A DNA stretch of 64,000 nt. Origin: Warburgia ugandensis (lineage: Eukaryota > Streptophyta > Magnoliopsida > Canellales > Canellaceae). The position numbers and the translations under genes were made by a program. The DNA is taken from assembly GCA_035236585.1 (NCBI GenBank), contig CP141139.1:19484990-19548989 (forward strand), given 5' to 3'. How positions within the stretch are numbered: position 1 is the first letter of the stretch; each line of letters starts with the position of its first letter. This document shows, piece by piece, positions 1-11,382 of the stretch. The notes beneath the pieces are model-generated. The model had not been told where the DNA came from. It worked only from the letters and a program-made list of their open reading frames with translations, and searched no databases.

Positions 1-3000
1 ATCGAAATATATACAATTTTTCAAAGGATTTCCCCTAACTAACCAACTAGTTGGTTCCACTAGCTAGTCGATCTAAAAACCAGTTGTTCAAATCCATTGT
101 GCTATCTCAAGAAACCAATTGAAGGATTTTTTAGACTAACTAATTGTGCCCATACTAAGTAAAGTTTTCCGTTTCTTTTTAGTCAGTAGACTGTGGTAAA
201 AGACCAATTGACTTCATTCAAAGTAAAGTTCCTCTTCTTCTTCAAGTTCAAGTTTGTCATGAGTCAGTTGTTCAAATTATATTAACCTATTGATGCTACC
301 AATAATGTTTGAGTATCTTATCACACTTTGAGCAATTGGTTGGCTGGCATGTTGACTGGTTGAATTCTCATTTCAAGTTAATTTCTTCTCCGTAAGTTAG
401 TTGGAGCCAATGACCAAGTGAAAATAATTAAAGCATTTTGCACTTATGTGAGAGATTCTGGTAACCGGTTGGATGTGTTTGAACTTGATTGAATCTCCTT
501 TATTTGTTGAGCATCAACTACTTATTCTATGAAGTAGATCGGTTGGCGGTTCTAAATACATAGAAATTCATCTATTTTTATGAGACTAAGATTAATTCAT
601 TAGCACTATTCTAGCTAATGTATGTAGGTCATTATAGGTTGTTCTTGCACATACAAACATGGTTAGATCTCTAATGTTAATGGTTTCTTGTCCTCAAAAT
701 AAAAAAGGGCTTGGGCTAACACCTATCACAAGGTGGAGGCACTTGGGATGTTTTTCTGGAAGGAATGGTAATTTGTCTCAAATCTTAGGACAAGATACAT
801 ATGGGCAAGGAGTCTTCCTTCCAACATGTATGGTGCAATGAAGATCTTGCTTTGAGGCCTTCAAAATGGAATCTAAAAATAGGGAGGAAATAATAAGATT
901 AGGAGAAAAGTTTCAAATCATATTCTGTGAACTAGGAAATATGCTTATAAGACATGGAAAAAAGAATGGATGCTCAAGCAGGTGAGACTCTTACGGATAT
1001 AATAAGGAGGATGTTGGGAGGAATTGGTTTACCATCACTTGCTTTGAGTAACAGACAGATAAACATAGACCATGTTTGATTTGAATTGTTTCTATATGAA
1101 ATTTAAATATAAGTATGTTTTTCGGACATGTCATATACTTCTTACTTCATTAATTTTAATAGTAAGCAAATGTTGGCTTCCATTAGTAGGATTTGTTGCA
1201 TCTAGGGGTATGCTCATCTTTAGATAGCCATGTAGCTCCATCCACAGAATGACGACTCAAGAATGTTTTCTTACTTTTTTCTTTTTTACAATTTTTTCTC
1301 TTTTGCACATATGTTGTGTTTACTTGAAATTAGACTTCTGGGTGTCTTAAGTTTATAATTTATCTGGTTGTTGCAATAAGACTTGAACATATAATAATAT
1401 CACCCATATTATTAGTTTCATTTTCTTTTTTATTCTTGTGCTCATTTCATCAGATTTTTTGTTTTATTTCATTTATATAAGTGATGCATGTTCACTAACT
1501 AACTGGGCTAGTGTCGCTTAAGTTGAACCTTTTTGATTCCCTATTCAGTTATGTCCTTCCTTGTCTTTTCAATCTCAATTCACCAGCTCATGCTTTGCAT
1601 GCAGATTTTCTTGGATATGTTGTTTGATTCTGAACCCTTGCAGCTATTCTAAATGAAAGTTGTGAACTTCATGCTCATCAAGTAGTCATGTAACCAACTA
1701 CCTGTGCATTGAATTGACATTTTGATATACTTATCTCTTAATTATAATTTTAACTGATCTTATTTTTACATATTTTGAAGGTAAATAAGGCAACTCAAAT
1801 AGTACTTACTAGTTCTAGCACTACACCAACTCACCATCATTTATATGATACTTGCTTTCCATTTATACTCACTAGCTATTAATCAAGCCTTATAGGCATT
1901 ATTCACCCTTATTATTGCTTGTACATTGATAGATGTGTAGTGAATGTCTAACCATATAGGTAGAAATTATGGTAAGTGTTTGCTGATTTATTTATATATT
2001 TAAATATGCATGTAATATGATACTTTAGTTGCATACTATTTTGATGGTTTTAGGAAATACTATGATTTTAAATGTGTCAAGTGCAAGTGGGCAAATGATT
2101 TTCAAACTCGTGGTTTGCTAAAGCTATAGTTATCTTTGGATTCTTCCAAATGTCTTAGTTACTAATATTATACTCAAAACTTGTGATATTTGAAAGACCA
2201 ATACAAGCTTCAAGGCAATCCATCTGTTCTTCTTGAACTTCCTTTTTTGTTAAGCTGCTAAAACCTATTTTAATATTTCTACTTCAAATCTACAACGTGG
2301 CATAGGTTTGCTATTAACTGACTTATGGACCGATGGTCATGATTGCATCCTTGTTTCTGTATTTCTTTCAATTTTGCACCTGATAATTGCTTAAGAACAT
2401 TTTCTTATTTTGAATTAGCTTTTCCTCATGATTATTCATTATTCTATGATGTGAATTAGCGATCACTTTCTTGGCTTCTTAGGATACAAATGATCATTGA
2501 ACATGTTGTATGGTTTTATGAAGTGAAAACTTTCATCCCCTTGTGAGAAATGATTTTTTCATTTGATTTCTTAAGTGGTAGTTTTGATGCTGTTTGTATC
2601 ACTCTTCTATGGTGACTAAGGGCTTCATTGTACAATCTTTCAGCCTATGTTTGAAAATTCAGCCTCGTATATCAGTCCACTAAAGAGTAATTGCCATTAG
2701 ATGAAATTGTAGCAACATTTTGATTTCCTACTAAAGGCTAAATATTTGTAAAGGGTTGAAGTGTTGGGTGTGTATTTTGTTACCTCTCAAATCTAAGTGC
2801 TAACTCTTACAGGTTATTGGTGCTTTACATATACTCTATTTTTTGTTTAAGGGGACTGATATTTGATTTGTGTTCCTATGAGCGTCAATCATGGTTTTTT
2901 TTTTTTGTCTGAAAATAAAGTACATCAATTACATGGTGGGCTTGCTCTGATATAGTTGCTAATATGGTTACTGATAACTTTGTAATGCTAGTTTGAAGAA

Positions 3001-3130
3001 TACGCATCGATATGCTCTGCATATTAGTTCTGAAACTTCTATTTGGTTTCAAAGTCCTTGAAGAGTGGATGAAGATTCAGTGATTCGGAGGTTTTAACCA
3101 GTATGGATGCTTTGTCATTGTGATTACAGT
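1..3130. repeat. Dispersed repeat R, copy A (3' part, left end outside window)
   Basis: This stretch aligns base for base, with scattered substitutions and small indels, to about 29091-32205 (copy B). Its first 1.25 kb also aligns to about 62710-64000 (copy C). All three copies are in the same orientation. By eye A and B are about 95% alike and C is more diverged. No long reading frame is present. Short frames around 659-1080 recur in all copies but are cut by stops and frameshifts, so I assign no product. Homology to copy B stops at about 3130 only because B is cut there by a truncated Athila LTR, so the true right edge of R is unknown. It could be an unclassified transposon or retroelement, or part of a segmental duplication. 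Confidence 0.8.
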
Positions 3131-5165
3131 CTGATTTTGTAGTAATGACATTGCGTTGGTTAGAAACAAATTTCAGTGCATCTAAAGTAGAGAATTCACA
3201 GTTAAGTCTTTTACTATCAAATATAACTTTAGAGCATCTTTGACAGTTTAGTTGATGTTGAATTGATTTGAATGCAGTTATGTACTCTAAATATTCAATT
3301 TGTTATTCTAGTTTTAGAACGCTACTTAGATATATTTTTGTTGTTGTTTTCTTGACTTGGTTGTTCCCTCTTACCCATATACTAAAGTGGATGAAACGGC
3401 GACATTTAAGTTCTCTTCCATCATATAAGCTGATCAAATTTCAAGGGAACGATGGAAGAGCATTAGTATCCTTACAGAATCTGAAGGAATGTTTGTCAAA
3501 TGAAGGCTGACTGTTCAGCTTGTGTTTCGTCTAGTTTTCAGTACCTCCATGATCTTTGTTTTCATACATGCTTCAGAAGAACTATTACTCCATGTTCCCT
3601 CGCTGTCTTTCTTGAGTAAAAAGACTGTGCATACCTCCCTACCCTTAATAGTTTTACAAGCTGTTCATGTAAACTCAACCTTATTCTTCATAGGTGGTGA
3701 GGCTTCTTATTTATAGGATTTGGAGATGAACTATAGAGCTGTTGTGCACCTATTAACTTCTACAAGTGCACCCAGTTATTCCTTTGAACTTATTAGACTG
3801 GTTTTGTTATTGACTTTAAGTCATCTATTAGCTATTCTTCACTAACAAGGATTATTTTACTTTGTTGTAATGCAAGCATGAAAAATAGGCTATAACTACT
3901 AGTTAGTAGCTACAATTTGTAAACAAGTGGAGACGTGTATGATAAATCTATCTTTTTTAATATATATATATATATTTTATAACCTTTGGTGTAACGTAGA
4001 GTTGTCGTCATGTGATCTCAACGTCATGAGTTCAAGGCATGGAAACAGGCTTTTGTAAAAAAAAGCAAGGTCAGATTGCATACTTTAGACGCTTATTGTC
4101 TGCCCCTTCCCTTGACCCTATATATGTGAGAGCTTCGTGCATTGGGCTGTCCTTTTAATAATAATAATAATAATAATATTTTATCGGCAATGGGTAAACC
4201 ACTGCAATAGATAAAATAAATGCCATGAACATTGGGCTATTGGGAAAAAAGTCACGGCTCTTGTATTATTTCAATGGTTTACTGGCAGATTCCCTCTTCA
4301 AAAAATAAAGGGTATTTGGCATTTTTGAAAAAAGATCAATATTTTTTATTTTTCAAATATGCCAGTAAGTTTTAGTGAGCTTTGTAAAATTGTGTTTCTT
4401 TTAGTGTCCCATCTTCTTTCTCAGTTAGGTCTTTTTTTTATTGAAATTTTAATATTAACTTTTAACAAACCGACAATAGTGAACAAGAGAACTTTACACG
4501 TGATTTTTCATTTCATTAATCAAAATAAATGTTTGAAATTGATCATACTTAAAGGCATCGAATAAAGAGCTTAAAGTCTGCTACATGTTGCTATTCGTGT
4601 AAGCAACAATTGTATTTTGCTTATGACTTAAACTTGAATTTTTCATAATTTATTGTATTTTATTGATCCAAAGCATTGATTATGTTCTAATTCGACAAGC
4701 ATTTTATATCAGTTTTTAATGAGAAATTGAAATTGAAATTGTTAAATTTCATTAAAGAAGTTCATAGGTACTGCTATGCAGGTTGGTGAATATGACATGT
4801 TTTTATGCATTATTCAAGTTGTTTAGTGCATTGTCTTTGATCAACTTAATTTTTCAAAGTCCGCATTTGAGTCTTGACACCTTGATCAAAACCATTTATT
4901 GACCGCTATCCTATTATTGATGTGCCGTGGTGTAGAATACCATCCACCAGAATATCTTTGTCATTTTATTTATTTATTTAGTTTTGAATGGCGTGGACAT
5001 ACGCTTGTGGTGACCCTTTTTGACTAGAAGACTCCTCGAGGATTTCAAAGCTTAGAAGAAGGGTTTGGATTGTTGGAAACTTGACTGGCCAACCTATTAC
5101 AGTATGTAGCTGATCCTTACAAGTTACGCCGGTTGTAGACGACCACCAGTTTGGGTTTGGTCTTT
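3131..5165. other. AT-rich intergenic stretch without recognisable gene
   Basis: Only short open frames occur, such as 3268-3510 and 4359-4565, and none resembles a known protein. The region holds one SINE (3981-4175) and a short TA microsatellite at about 3960-3975. It ends at the 8-bp target-site duplication of the hAT element. Confidence 0.6.
3981..4175 (+). mobile_element. Au-type tRNA-derived SINE, diverged copy
   Basis: The element has the layout of the plant Au SINE family: a tRNA-like head with a degenerate A box (GGTGTAACGTAGAG), a B box (GAGTTCAAGGC), a middle part with CTGCCCCTTCCCTTGACCC, and a tail ending GGGCTGTCCTTTTAATAA. It matches the two better copies at 19211 and 25191. 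A 9-bp direct repeat, ATATTTTAT, flanks it at 3972-3980 and 4176-4184. That repeat is only suggestive because the flanks are low-complexity. It is a non-autonomous element transcribed by RNA polymerase III and moved by LINE proteins. Confidence 0.7.
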
Positions 5166-5370
5166 ACACTCCCTGGGCCTGGCAATTCGGGTTGGCGGGT
5201 CGTGTTTGTATCAACATGAACATGACACGTTAGAGTTATGGGTCGACACGAACACGACCCACTTAAAAATCAAGTTAAGAATTCGTGACCCGAACACGGC
5301 ACGATTATTAAACGAGTCAACACGACACGACTCGTGTAACATGATTAAGTAAATATAAAATAAATAATAT

Positions 5371-5525
5371 GGGACGGTTTCAGAAGAACCATCCTTTATT
5401 ACTCTTGTAATATAGGATGGTTCCAGATGAACCGTCTTATATTACATTTAGAGTTGTAATATAAGACGGTTCATCTTGAACCGTCCTGTAATATAAGACG
5501 GTTCATTTGGAACCATCTTATATTA
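5371..5525. repeat. Left array of GACGGTTC/GAACCGTC inverted repeats
   Basis: Repeating units of roughly 40 bp contain AAGACGGTTC and its reverse complement a few bases apart, joined by TGTAATATA spacers. Each unit can fold into a hairpin. The same units recur at 5809-5884 and 6889-7039. The outer ends (GGGACGGTTTC at 5371, and the inverse of the segment ending near 7036) look like imperfect terminal inverted repeats of an inner element. Confidence 0.75.
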
Positions 5526-5716
5526 GTTGCATTCTTTTTCTAGTTGCAAGGGCAAAAAAGTCTATGTGTAGAGAGTTTGGTGGAGTTGAGGATGAAATGC
5601 ATGATGATGTTGAAGAGGAAGAAGAAAAAGAGCTAGTATGGCATAAGGGAGGCCACCTGTATGGAACTGATGTTGATTGGGAGGTGAGGAATTCAACCTT
5701 CCATCAAGATAATTAA
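5507..5716 (+). other. Short acidic open frame inside the hAT element, product unknown
   Basis: This 69-codon frame contains a Glu-rich run (residues about 35-44) followed by a charged stretch ending in NSTFHQDN. Its first part overlaps the left hairpin array, so the start shown is unlikely to be real. The composition from about 5565 on looks more like coding sequence than its surroundings. It may be a second captured exon or a transposase scrap. I recognise no family. Confidence 0.3.
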
Positions 5717-5808
5717 GATATGAACACCAAGCACTTTATCTTGCTTTTATGCGTATCTGACAGCTTTATATGGAATTTTAAAAGCTGGACTCAAGTGATG
5801 AGGAGGCT

Positions 5809-5884
5809 ATATTACATTGTAATATAAGACAGTTCTAGATGAACTGTCCTATATTACACTTAGTAACCGTCCTATATTACATTT
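5809..5884. repeat. Middle GACGGTTC-type inverted-repeat array
   Basis: A shorter and more degenerate array of the same unit (GACAGTTC, GAACTGTC, AACCGTC) with TGTAATATA spacers. It lies between the acidic short frame and the end of the dUTPase pseudogene. Confidence 0.65.
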
Positions 5885-5981
5885 GATAGAAGTCCTCCAA
5901 TGAATCATCCTTCCAAATTAAGATGAAAAAAACAAAAGAACTAACATAGATGATTAAGTAAACCGTTACATGGATGACTAC

Positions 5982-6662
5982 TCAGACTCCTGTAGATCCA
6001 AATCCTCCCATGCCTCTCGCCGTAGCATCAAGATCTTCAACTTCCAAAACCTTGGGTGTCATTATCCTCTCAATGATCAATTGAGCAATCCGATCTCCTT
6101 GCTTCACTTCAAAATCAACATTAGAATGGTTGAACAAAATCATGCCCACTGAACCTCTATAATTGGTGTCAATCACGCCTGCACCCATGTCAATTGAATG
6201 CTTCTAAGCCAGACCAGATCTCGGAGCTGCAAATAACAAGCCCGTCCATGAGTATATCATGAAACGCATCAAAAGGTTTTCTATTTCGAGCACATACCTA
6301 TGCGAGCGTAGGTTCCTTAGGGTATTCCTATGCTTAAATTGGTAGGAACAAGGGCTTTTCCTCTAGTGGGAATGGTTGTTGATGTAGAACTGGAAAATAA
6401 ACAAATGATGGAAGATTGAGATGGGCATTGCTCAAAATCACTGATAGCCAGATGGATTGAAGCATACATTATCTTGAAAGATCATATCCTGCTGAGAGAG
6501 GAGAACCTTTTGAAGCAAACTGGCATTCTTGGAGAGCCTTTTTACCCTCAAAAGAAAGAGAAGGTTTGGAGAACCTGTGGATACGCCATTTTGGTTGGTT
6601 TTCTGAAGTTTTGGGAGGGGCTCATTGGTTTCAGGGCTTGTGATTTGATCTTGTTTTCCCAT
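5982..6662 (-). pseudogene. DUT: dUTPase (deoxyuridine triphosphatase) pseudogene with introns
   Basis: dUTPase hydrolyses dUTP to dUMP and pyrophosphate, keeping uracil out of DNA. All five trimeric dUTPase motifs can be found in order on the minus strand: SAGYDL (near 6490, in a shifted frame), PRSGLA-KHSI (about 6195-6225), [26 protein letters not shown], and [10 protein letters not shown] just before the stop at 5982. The N-terminal part with PKLQK resembles plant dUTPases. A start at 6660-6662 fits. An in-frame upstream ATG at 6780-6782 would add a hydrophobic extension of organelle-targeting type. Introns are kept: 6227-6297 has GT/AG borders, and a second lies between about 6390 and 6475. 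Breaks are a TAG in motif 2 (6214-6216, normally Trp), a TAA in the preceding exon within IP-GTYARI, and a lost 5' splice site or frameshift after motif 1. It is non-functional as it stands, and because it keeps introns it is not a retrocopy. Confidence 0.88.
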
Positions 6663-6888
6663 TTTTGATTGAAAGCGTTGAGAATTCAGGAAAAGAAGGG
6701 GACGAGTGAAAAATGAAGGCAAGAAGAGAGCCTTTAATAGAGGGAAAATGCGTTGAAGAGGTTGTCGAAAATTGAGCGCCATTTCTTCCTGCAATATTTG
6801 GAATGTTTTCATTTGAAAGGGGGAGAAAGTGAATCCACTACAAGGACGGGTAGGCATTTTGAAGTGAATCCACTTCAACAGAAAGTAA

Positions 6889-7039
6889 CATGTAATATTA
6901 CAAGACTAAATGTAATATAAGACGGTTCAAGATGAATCGTCCTATATTACATTCATAGTTGTAATATAAGACGGTTCCAAATGAACCGTCCTATATTGTA
7001 ATATAAGACTGTTTTTGAAGAACCGTCTTATAGTTTCAA
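6889..7039. repeat. Right array of GACGGTTC/GAACCGTC inverted repeats
   Basis: Three successive hairpin-forming units with AAGACGGTTC...GAACCGTC and TGTAATATA spacers mirror the left array at 5371-5525. The pair brackets the dUTPase pseudogene. Confidence 0.75.
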
Positions 7040-7269
7040 CCACAGGTTAGATGGGCCAACACGAGGAATAAATAGGTCGCGTGTCAAACATGTCAACATG
7101 ACAGGTCACACTGATTGACCCGAACATGACATGATTTTTGGCGTGTCATTTTTGGGTCAACCCAAAAATGACACAAACATGATAAGACTCGACCCAAACT
7201 CGCTAAATTCGTGTCGGGTTCAGGTTGTGTTATCGTGTCGTGTCATAGTTTGCCACCCCTAACACTCCC

Positions 7270-8028
7270 ATCCTTCACCACACGTCTACTTCCATATATT
7301 TGGTATAAAATCTTTTCTTTTACTAATCGATTGAATTATAAAGGAATTGCCCTTAACCAATTCGATTCACTTTGTTTTTGCCATATTGATATTCTATGAA
7401 GCCACTTTTGTAACATACAGATACAGCAACACTGTTTTCATATGTCTTTACTTGGAAAGGAAAAAAAAGAAGAATTTGAAGCAGTAAAATGAGTGCTGAA
7501 AGCGGAAAATAATAAAGGCTAAGATATTGTCGGTTCATCTCTTGGCTGGTAGAAACTACACTATAAGATTCTAAAGTGTTGGTGTTATACAGTCCATTGG
7601 ATGCCATTATCAGGACAAAATGCAACTAGTATCCACTAACACACGATGGGCAATCTTCTGATTAAGGATTGGGTAAGGATCAGGGAATTTCTTGGACCTA
7701 TGGGATGTAAGACTGCTCGCCATATCCATCGTTGTATCTTGCTAGCATTACACTTTAGTCGAATTGTTGGGTGGTTTAGGTCTCACTCATAGCCACATCA
7801 TAACACTACCAAGTTCAAAGGATATATGATATGACCTCAAAAAATTGCTATATCATTTTGTTCCAATATAAACCACATCGAGGGGGAGAACAGTGATGAC
7901 CGAGGGTTCCTAATTAACATAATCAACTACACATATAGGCACCTACATGCGTGCCCTTACAATCCTCATAAATTGACAAGATAAAAGATAATATCCATTG
8001 TGCCAAGCATTACGGTTCATATTTTAAT
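7270..8028. other. Intergenic, no recognisable feature
   Basis: No frame resembles a known protein and no repeat border was found. This stretch lies downstream of the dioxygenase pseudogene, since that gene is on the minus strand, and may contain its old 3' untranslated region. Confidence 0.5.
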
Positions 8029-9784
8029 TCACAGAATTGCATCACACAGCTTGAGATAGTCAAGGGATCTCTCTTCAATTCCTTTCGTGACGTAGTGTTT
8101 AGACAAATCCGCTATGCTAGTTTCCCTGTAGAGAGGGGGATCAGCATTAGATAGTAGTTCCTCGATAGGACCATAGAGCCTGGATGCACAAGGGTACTTG
8201 GCAAAGAAGCAGGCAACAGAAATCCTTGGGTCGACTTTGTTTGCTAGCACCCTATGTTGGACACTTTTAAGCTTGTCGTTAGAAATTAGCTGCATGGATA
8301 CAGTAATAAATCCAAACAGAAGTGTTAGCTTAACTCCAGCATCAGTATTACAAGAAGTGTATGTGAAAATTCTGCTTATTTGGACAGTTCTAAGCCGCTG
8401 ATTCACAAAAGTTCTATAGATGAATGTAAGTATTTGCTTTGTCTCATCTTATAATCATCCTCCAGCACTTCTATTGTTTGTTGGGCACAGTGACAAAGTT
8501 CAGATTTGGGAATAACAAGGGAAGGTACATGTGCAAAGAAGTCAGGAAATATTTAGTAACTTCAAGAAAGTAGTCTGGGAAAAGAACATGATTAGTGTGT
8601 GAACTCCATTGCTTATTTCAGTTCCATAATAAGATCAATAAATATTTTATGAAATTTTGATTAGTCATTCATGAAATTCATGTTTAATTTTCCTTTAATT
8701 TGGTAATTAGACAAAATACTAAATCTTTGAATTTAAAACAAAAATTTATGTCGCCCCAGAGCTGGCATTTGTTGGACAAAATTCGACTATTTGAAAGGGT
8801 CTTGACTATTCGTCTACCTTAAAATTTTCAATGGAAAGAATATCAGTGCCAGTCACAAGAAGGATCAGCTTCATAGAGGAATTTAGATGAATGTCTTCGT
8901 AGTACCTACGTGGGAGGAACATTGATCCATTCATGCTGATGAAGAACTTGGAGACCACCAATGTGGTCTTGTAGAAGGATTGTGAGGAAATCAGGATCAG
9001 AATGCCTCCTAGTGCCGAAAGTGAGCTCTGGCTCAGGACAGACTGGATAATATTTACCAATTATGGTATGAGCTTCGGTGCATCCTATGTTGATGAGGTG
9101 ATTATGTTCCAAGCCTAAAGCATCTCATAGTAATTTGAACAAAGTATTTCCAAGTCTTGTCATATGCTCAGAATATGTTGTCATTATTTCTCTACATAAA
9201 AATATAAATATCATCAGTCTTCCAATCTGATTGAACAGAGGATCTAAACAGAGCAATTGTATTGGACTAAATTTTGTGTTGCTTGATAAATACCTGAGAA
9301 CTGGAGGAAGTTGTTGGGTGGTTTGGTCATCATCAAATACACAAGCGAAGTTATCCCGCCAATTTGCTGCTCGCGATGCAAACAGATCATAATTCGTGTA
9401 GAACTGGACTGCCCTCTTCGGATCGCGACTGTACAAATCCATCTTCAACTCTGTCGGTTGCTCGTGGAATCGACGAACACCTTCGATTATCTGGTCTAAA
9501 ACACTTGGGGGTATTCCATGATTCACCACGTGAAAGAAACCCCATGCTTCGGATGCACGAAGTATCTCTTCGATGATCTTCTGTTGCCCGTGATCACTGC
9601 CGAGGCCTTGAAGATCTATCGTCGGAATTTGAAACTGTGTGTTCGACTTCTTCGGTCGGTTTTCCGGTGGATGAATGAAGAATTGTGGGATCTTAGCCAC
9701 GCCAGAATCTACTAGTCCCTTCACTCCTATTCTTGATTCGTCAAATTCTTTCACCTCTGCCAATCGATCGTAAGGAGTAGCCAT
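8029..9784 (-). pseudogene. 2-oxoglutarate/Fe(II)-dependent dioxygenase (ACC-oxidase-homolog type) pseudogene
   Basis: The family uses Fe(II), O2 and 2-oxoglutarate to oxidise small molecules, and members of this plant clade act in specialised metabolism and defence. Exon 1 is 9294-9784 (ATG at 9784). It has the DIOX_N domain with IPTIDLQG and the HVVNHGIP motif, and ends at a clean GT donor. Exon 2 starts at 9191 after TGTAG and carries [11 protein letters not shown] and the iron-binding HSD (RRHSDPDF). Exon 3 is 8029-8289 after TGCAG and carries the second His (VQHRVLAN) and the 2-oxoglutarate-binding RIS (DPRISVACFF). A TGA at 9125-9127 stops exon 2 in frame. The end of exon 2 (about 8800-8910) is decayed, with a TAG soon after NVPP. 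Catalytic residues survive, so decay is recent or partial. The exact substrate cannot be told from sequence. Confidence 0.9.
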
Positions 9785-10115
9785 GGTTGTTGATGACCAA
9801 GGGCCAATCTACTATGACTCTACATAAAGGCACCATGCGAGCATGAAAGCTAAAGAAATCTTATCAACAGAGTCAGAGCTTGCTAAGAACAAATGACACG
9901 GCCGACGCAAGGGTGGGGTTCAAGACGATGTCATTTGACTAAATTAGGAGGAAGAACTTGGTCATTTCCGAAAAGTCAAATAATGTAATTCATCGTCATT
10001 TTTTCATGTGGAAGAGTATTTTCTCATTTAAAATAAATTTTCTTTAAGCTTTTAGGTGTGCAGTAGCTCTCTGATCGCAGTATTAGGTAGACATTAGTAT
10101 TTCATTAATGAAAAG
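9785..10115. other. Upstream region of the dioxygenase, cut short by a copia insertion
   Basis: This 331-bp stretch lies between the dioxygenase start codon and the TSD of the copia element, and should contain what is left of the promoter. I see no convincing TATA box or other named element. Confidence 0.4.
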
Positions 10116-10120
10116 ATATA

Positions 10121-10396
10121 TATTACAAAATCTGTGGGCATTCACAATTTAAGGAGTAGCACATTCCCAAATTGGATGGCATTCCTAACTTATTGCACCA
10201 AGAAAACCGTTTTTGATCCTCTAGAATCCCCAAAACAAAATCTGGAAATTTTCTATTTTTAGATTTTGGAGACTTTCTTTTAGCCTAGAAATTTTTCTAG
10301 GGACTTTGATTTGTAAATATGATGTGCGTATCTATACACCTTCATTTTCTTAATGAAATGAGTAGATTTTCTCCCATTGTATATTTTTTCTTTACA
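10121..10396 (+). repeat. Copia 5' LTR
   Basis: This 276-bp LTR aligns with 18647-18958. Shared landmarks include GCACCAAGAAAACC, GATCCTCTAGAATCCCC and TTAATGAAATGAG near the 3' end. The initiator-Met primer-binding site starts at the next base. Confidence 0.92.
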
Positions 10397-10462
10397 TGGT
10401 ATCAGAGCTAGGTTGTCATTCATTTTGAACACTGAATTTTTTATTTTTTACGTTCAAATCCT

Positions 10463-11280
10463 ATGGTAGACACACAAACCAAGAATTCTACCAAAGCCAT
10501 GAATGAAAAACTACCCCATTATCATTTGAGTAATTTAGATAGATTAGGTGACTTGTTGGTGTCTCATTCACTAAAGGGGACCAACTATTCAACATGGAGG
10601 AGAGCTGTCATCAACGCACTCTGATCGACACACAAGCTGGTTTTAGTGAATGAAAAATTATTGAAACCAGAAGAGGACGATTGGCTGACTTGCAATACTA
10701 TGGTGGTTGCGTGGTTGTTAAACTCACTCAATGAGTTATATAATAGTGTTGCATACCATGACACTGCTTATGACATCTGGAGGGATTTAGAAGAAAGGCT
10801 TTCACAAGGAAGTGGACCTCGTATTCAATAGCTCAAAAGAGAAATTGTTAACACCAAACAAGGTGAGCTTACAACCTCAAGGTACTATACAAAAATCAGG
10901 GGACTTTGGGATCAACTTGATAGTTTTTCTAAGTCTCATGGATGGACATGTGCAAATTATACGTGCGGAATCTTGGCTAGGGAAAAAGAAGACGAGAAAC
11001 TGCATCAATTTCTAATGGGATTGAATGATTGTTATGGTGTTATAAGGTCGAACATTCTCTGTAAAGATCCACTACCATCACTAACAAGGCCAATTATGGA
11101 GGTAGCATCTTTCAAAGTATATGCTGGGGAAAAGAATCAACATCCAAACAAGAAACCAAAGTATAAACATTGTAAGAAGACAAGTCACATAAAGGAGAAT
11201 TGTTTTGAGATTGTTGGATATCCTTCAAATTGCAAGGGAAGAAAAAGACCTTTCAAGCAAAGACATATATTAATGCAATA
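10463..11280 (+). pseudogene. gag: Copia gag remnant
   Basis: Reading starts at an ATG at 10463. Several frames together show the copia gag (UBN2-like) pattern: a KGTNYSTW-like N-terminal block, then WLLNSLNELYNSVAYHDTA (10646-10831), then LHQFLMGLNDCYGVIRS (10973 onward). The zinc knuckle near 11160-11210 is degenerate (HCKKTSHIKENC) and lacks the first Cys. Stops lie near 10621 and 10829, and frames change, so no capsid protein can be made. Confidence 0.8.
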
Positions 11281-11382
11281 GTAATTGAAACTAAGGAAAA
11301 GGAGGTGGATTCTCAAGAATAAGCAAACAAACAACAGATTGTCCTAAACCCATCTGGGTTATCACAAACCTAGTTTAATTAC

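Larger units (their letters stand above)
5174..7261. mobile_element. Non-autonomous hAT-type transposon carrying a captured dUTPase gene
   Basis: An exact 8-bp direct repeat, ACACTCCC, lies at 5166-5173 and 7262-7269, the TSD length of hAT elements. The element ends are inverted: TGGGCCTGGCAA on the left, and TAGGGGTGGCAA on the right when read on the minus strand (9 of 12 match). The first and last roughly 190 bp are rich in GTGTCG/CGACAC words in both orientations, a subterminal pattern seen in plant hAT elements. No transposase is visible. The cargo comprises three arrays of GACGGTTC/GAACCGTC inverted repeats, an acidic short frame (5507-5716) and the dUTPase pseudogene (5982-6662, minus). 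The arrays may be the ends of a second, nested element. Confidence 0.8.

Noticed and set aside
2280..2400. Possible transposase exon in repeat R (LLTDLWTDGH-like words)
   Set aside because: Too short and too loosely similar to hAT transposase to support. No neighbouring domain found.
6438..6878. 146-codon frame read as an independent protein
   Set aside because: Its middle matches the N-terminus of plant dUTPase and its end is out of frame, so it is the first exon of the dUTPase pseudogene.
9311..9715. Plus-strand frames at 9311-9715
   Set aside because: Antisense shadows of dioxygenase exon 1.
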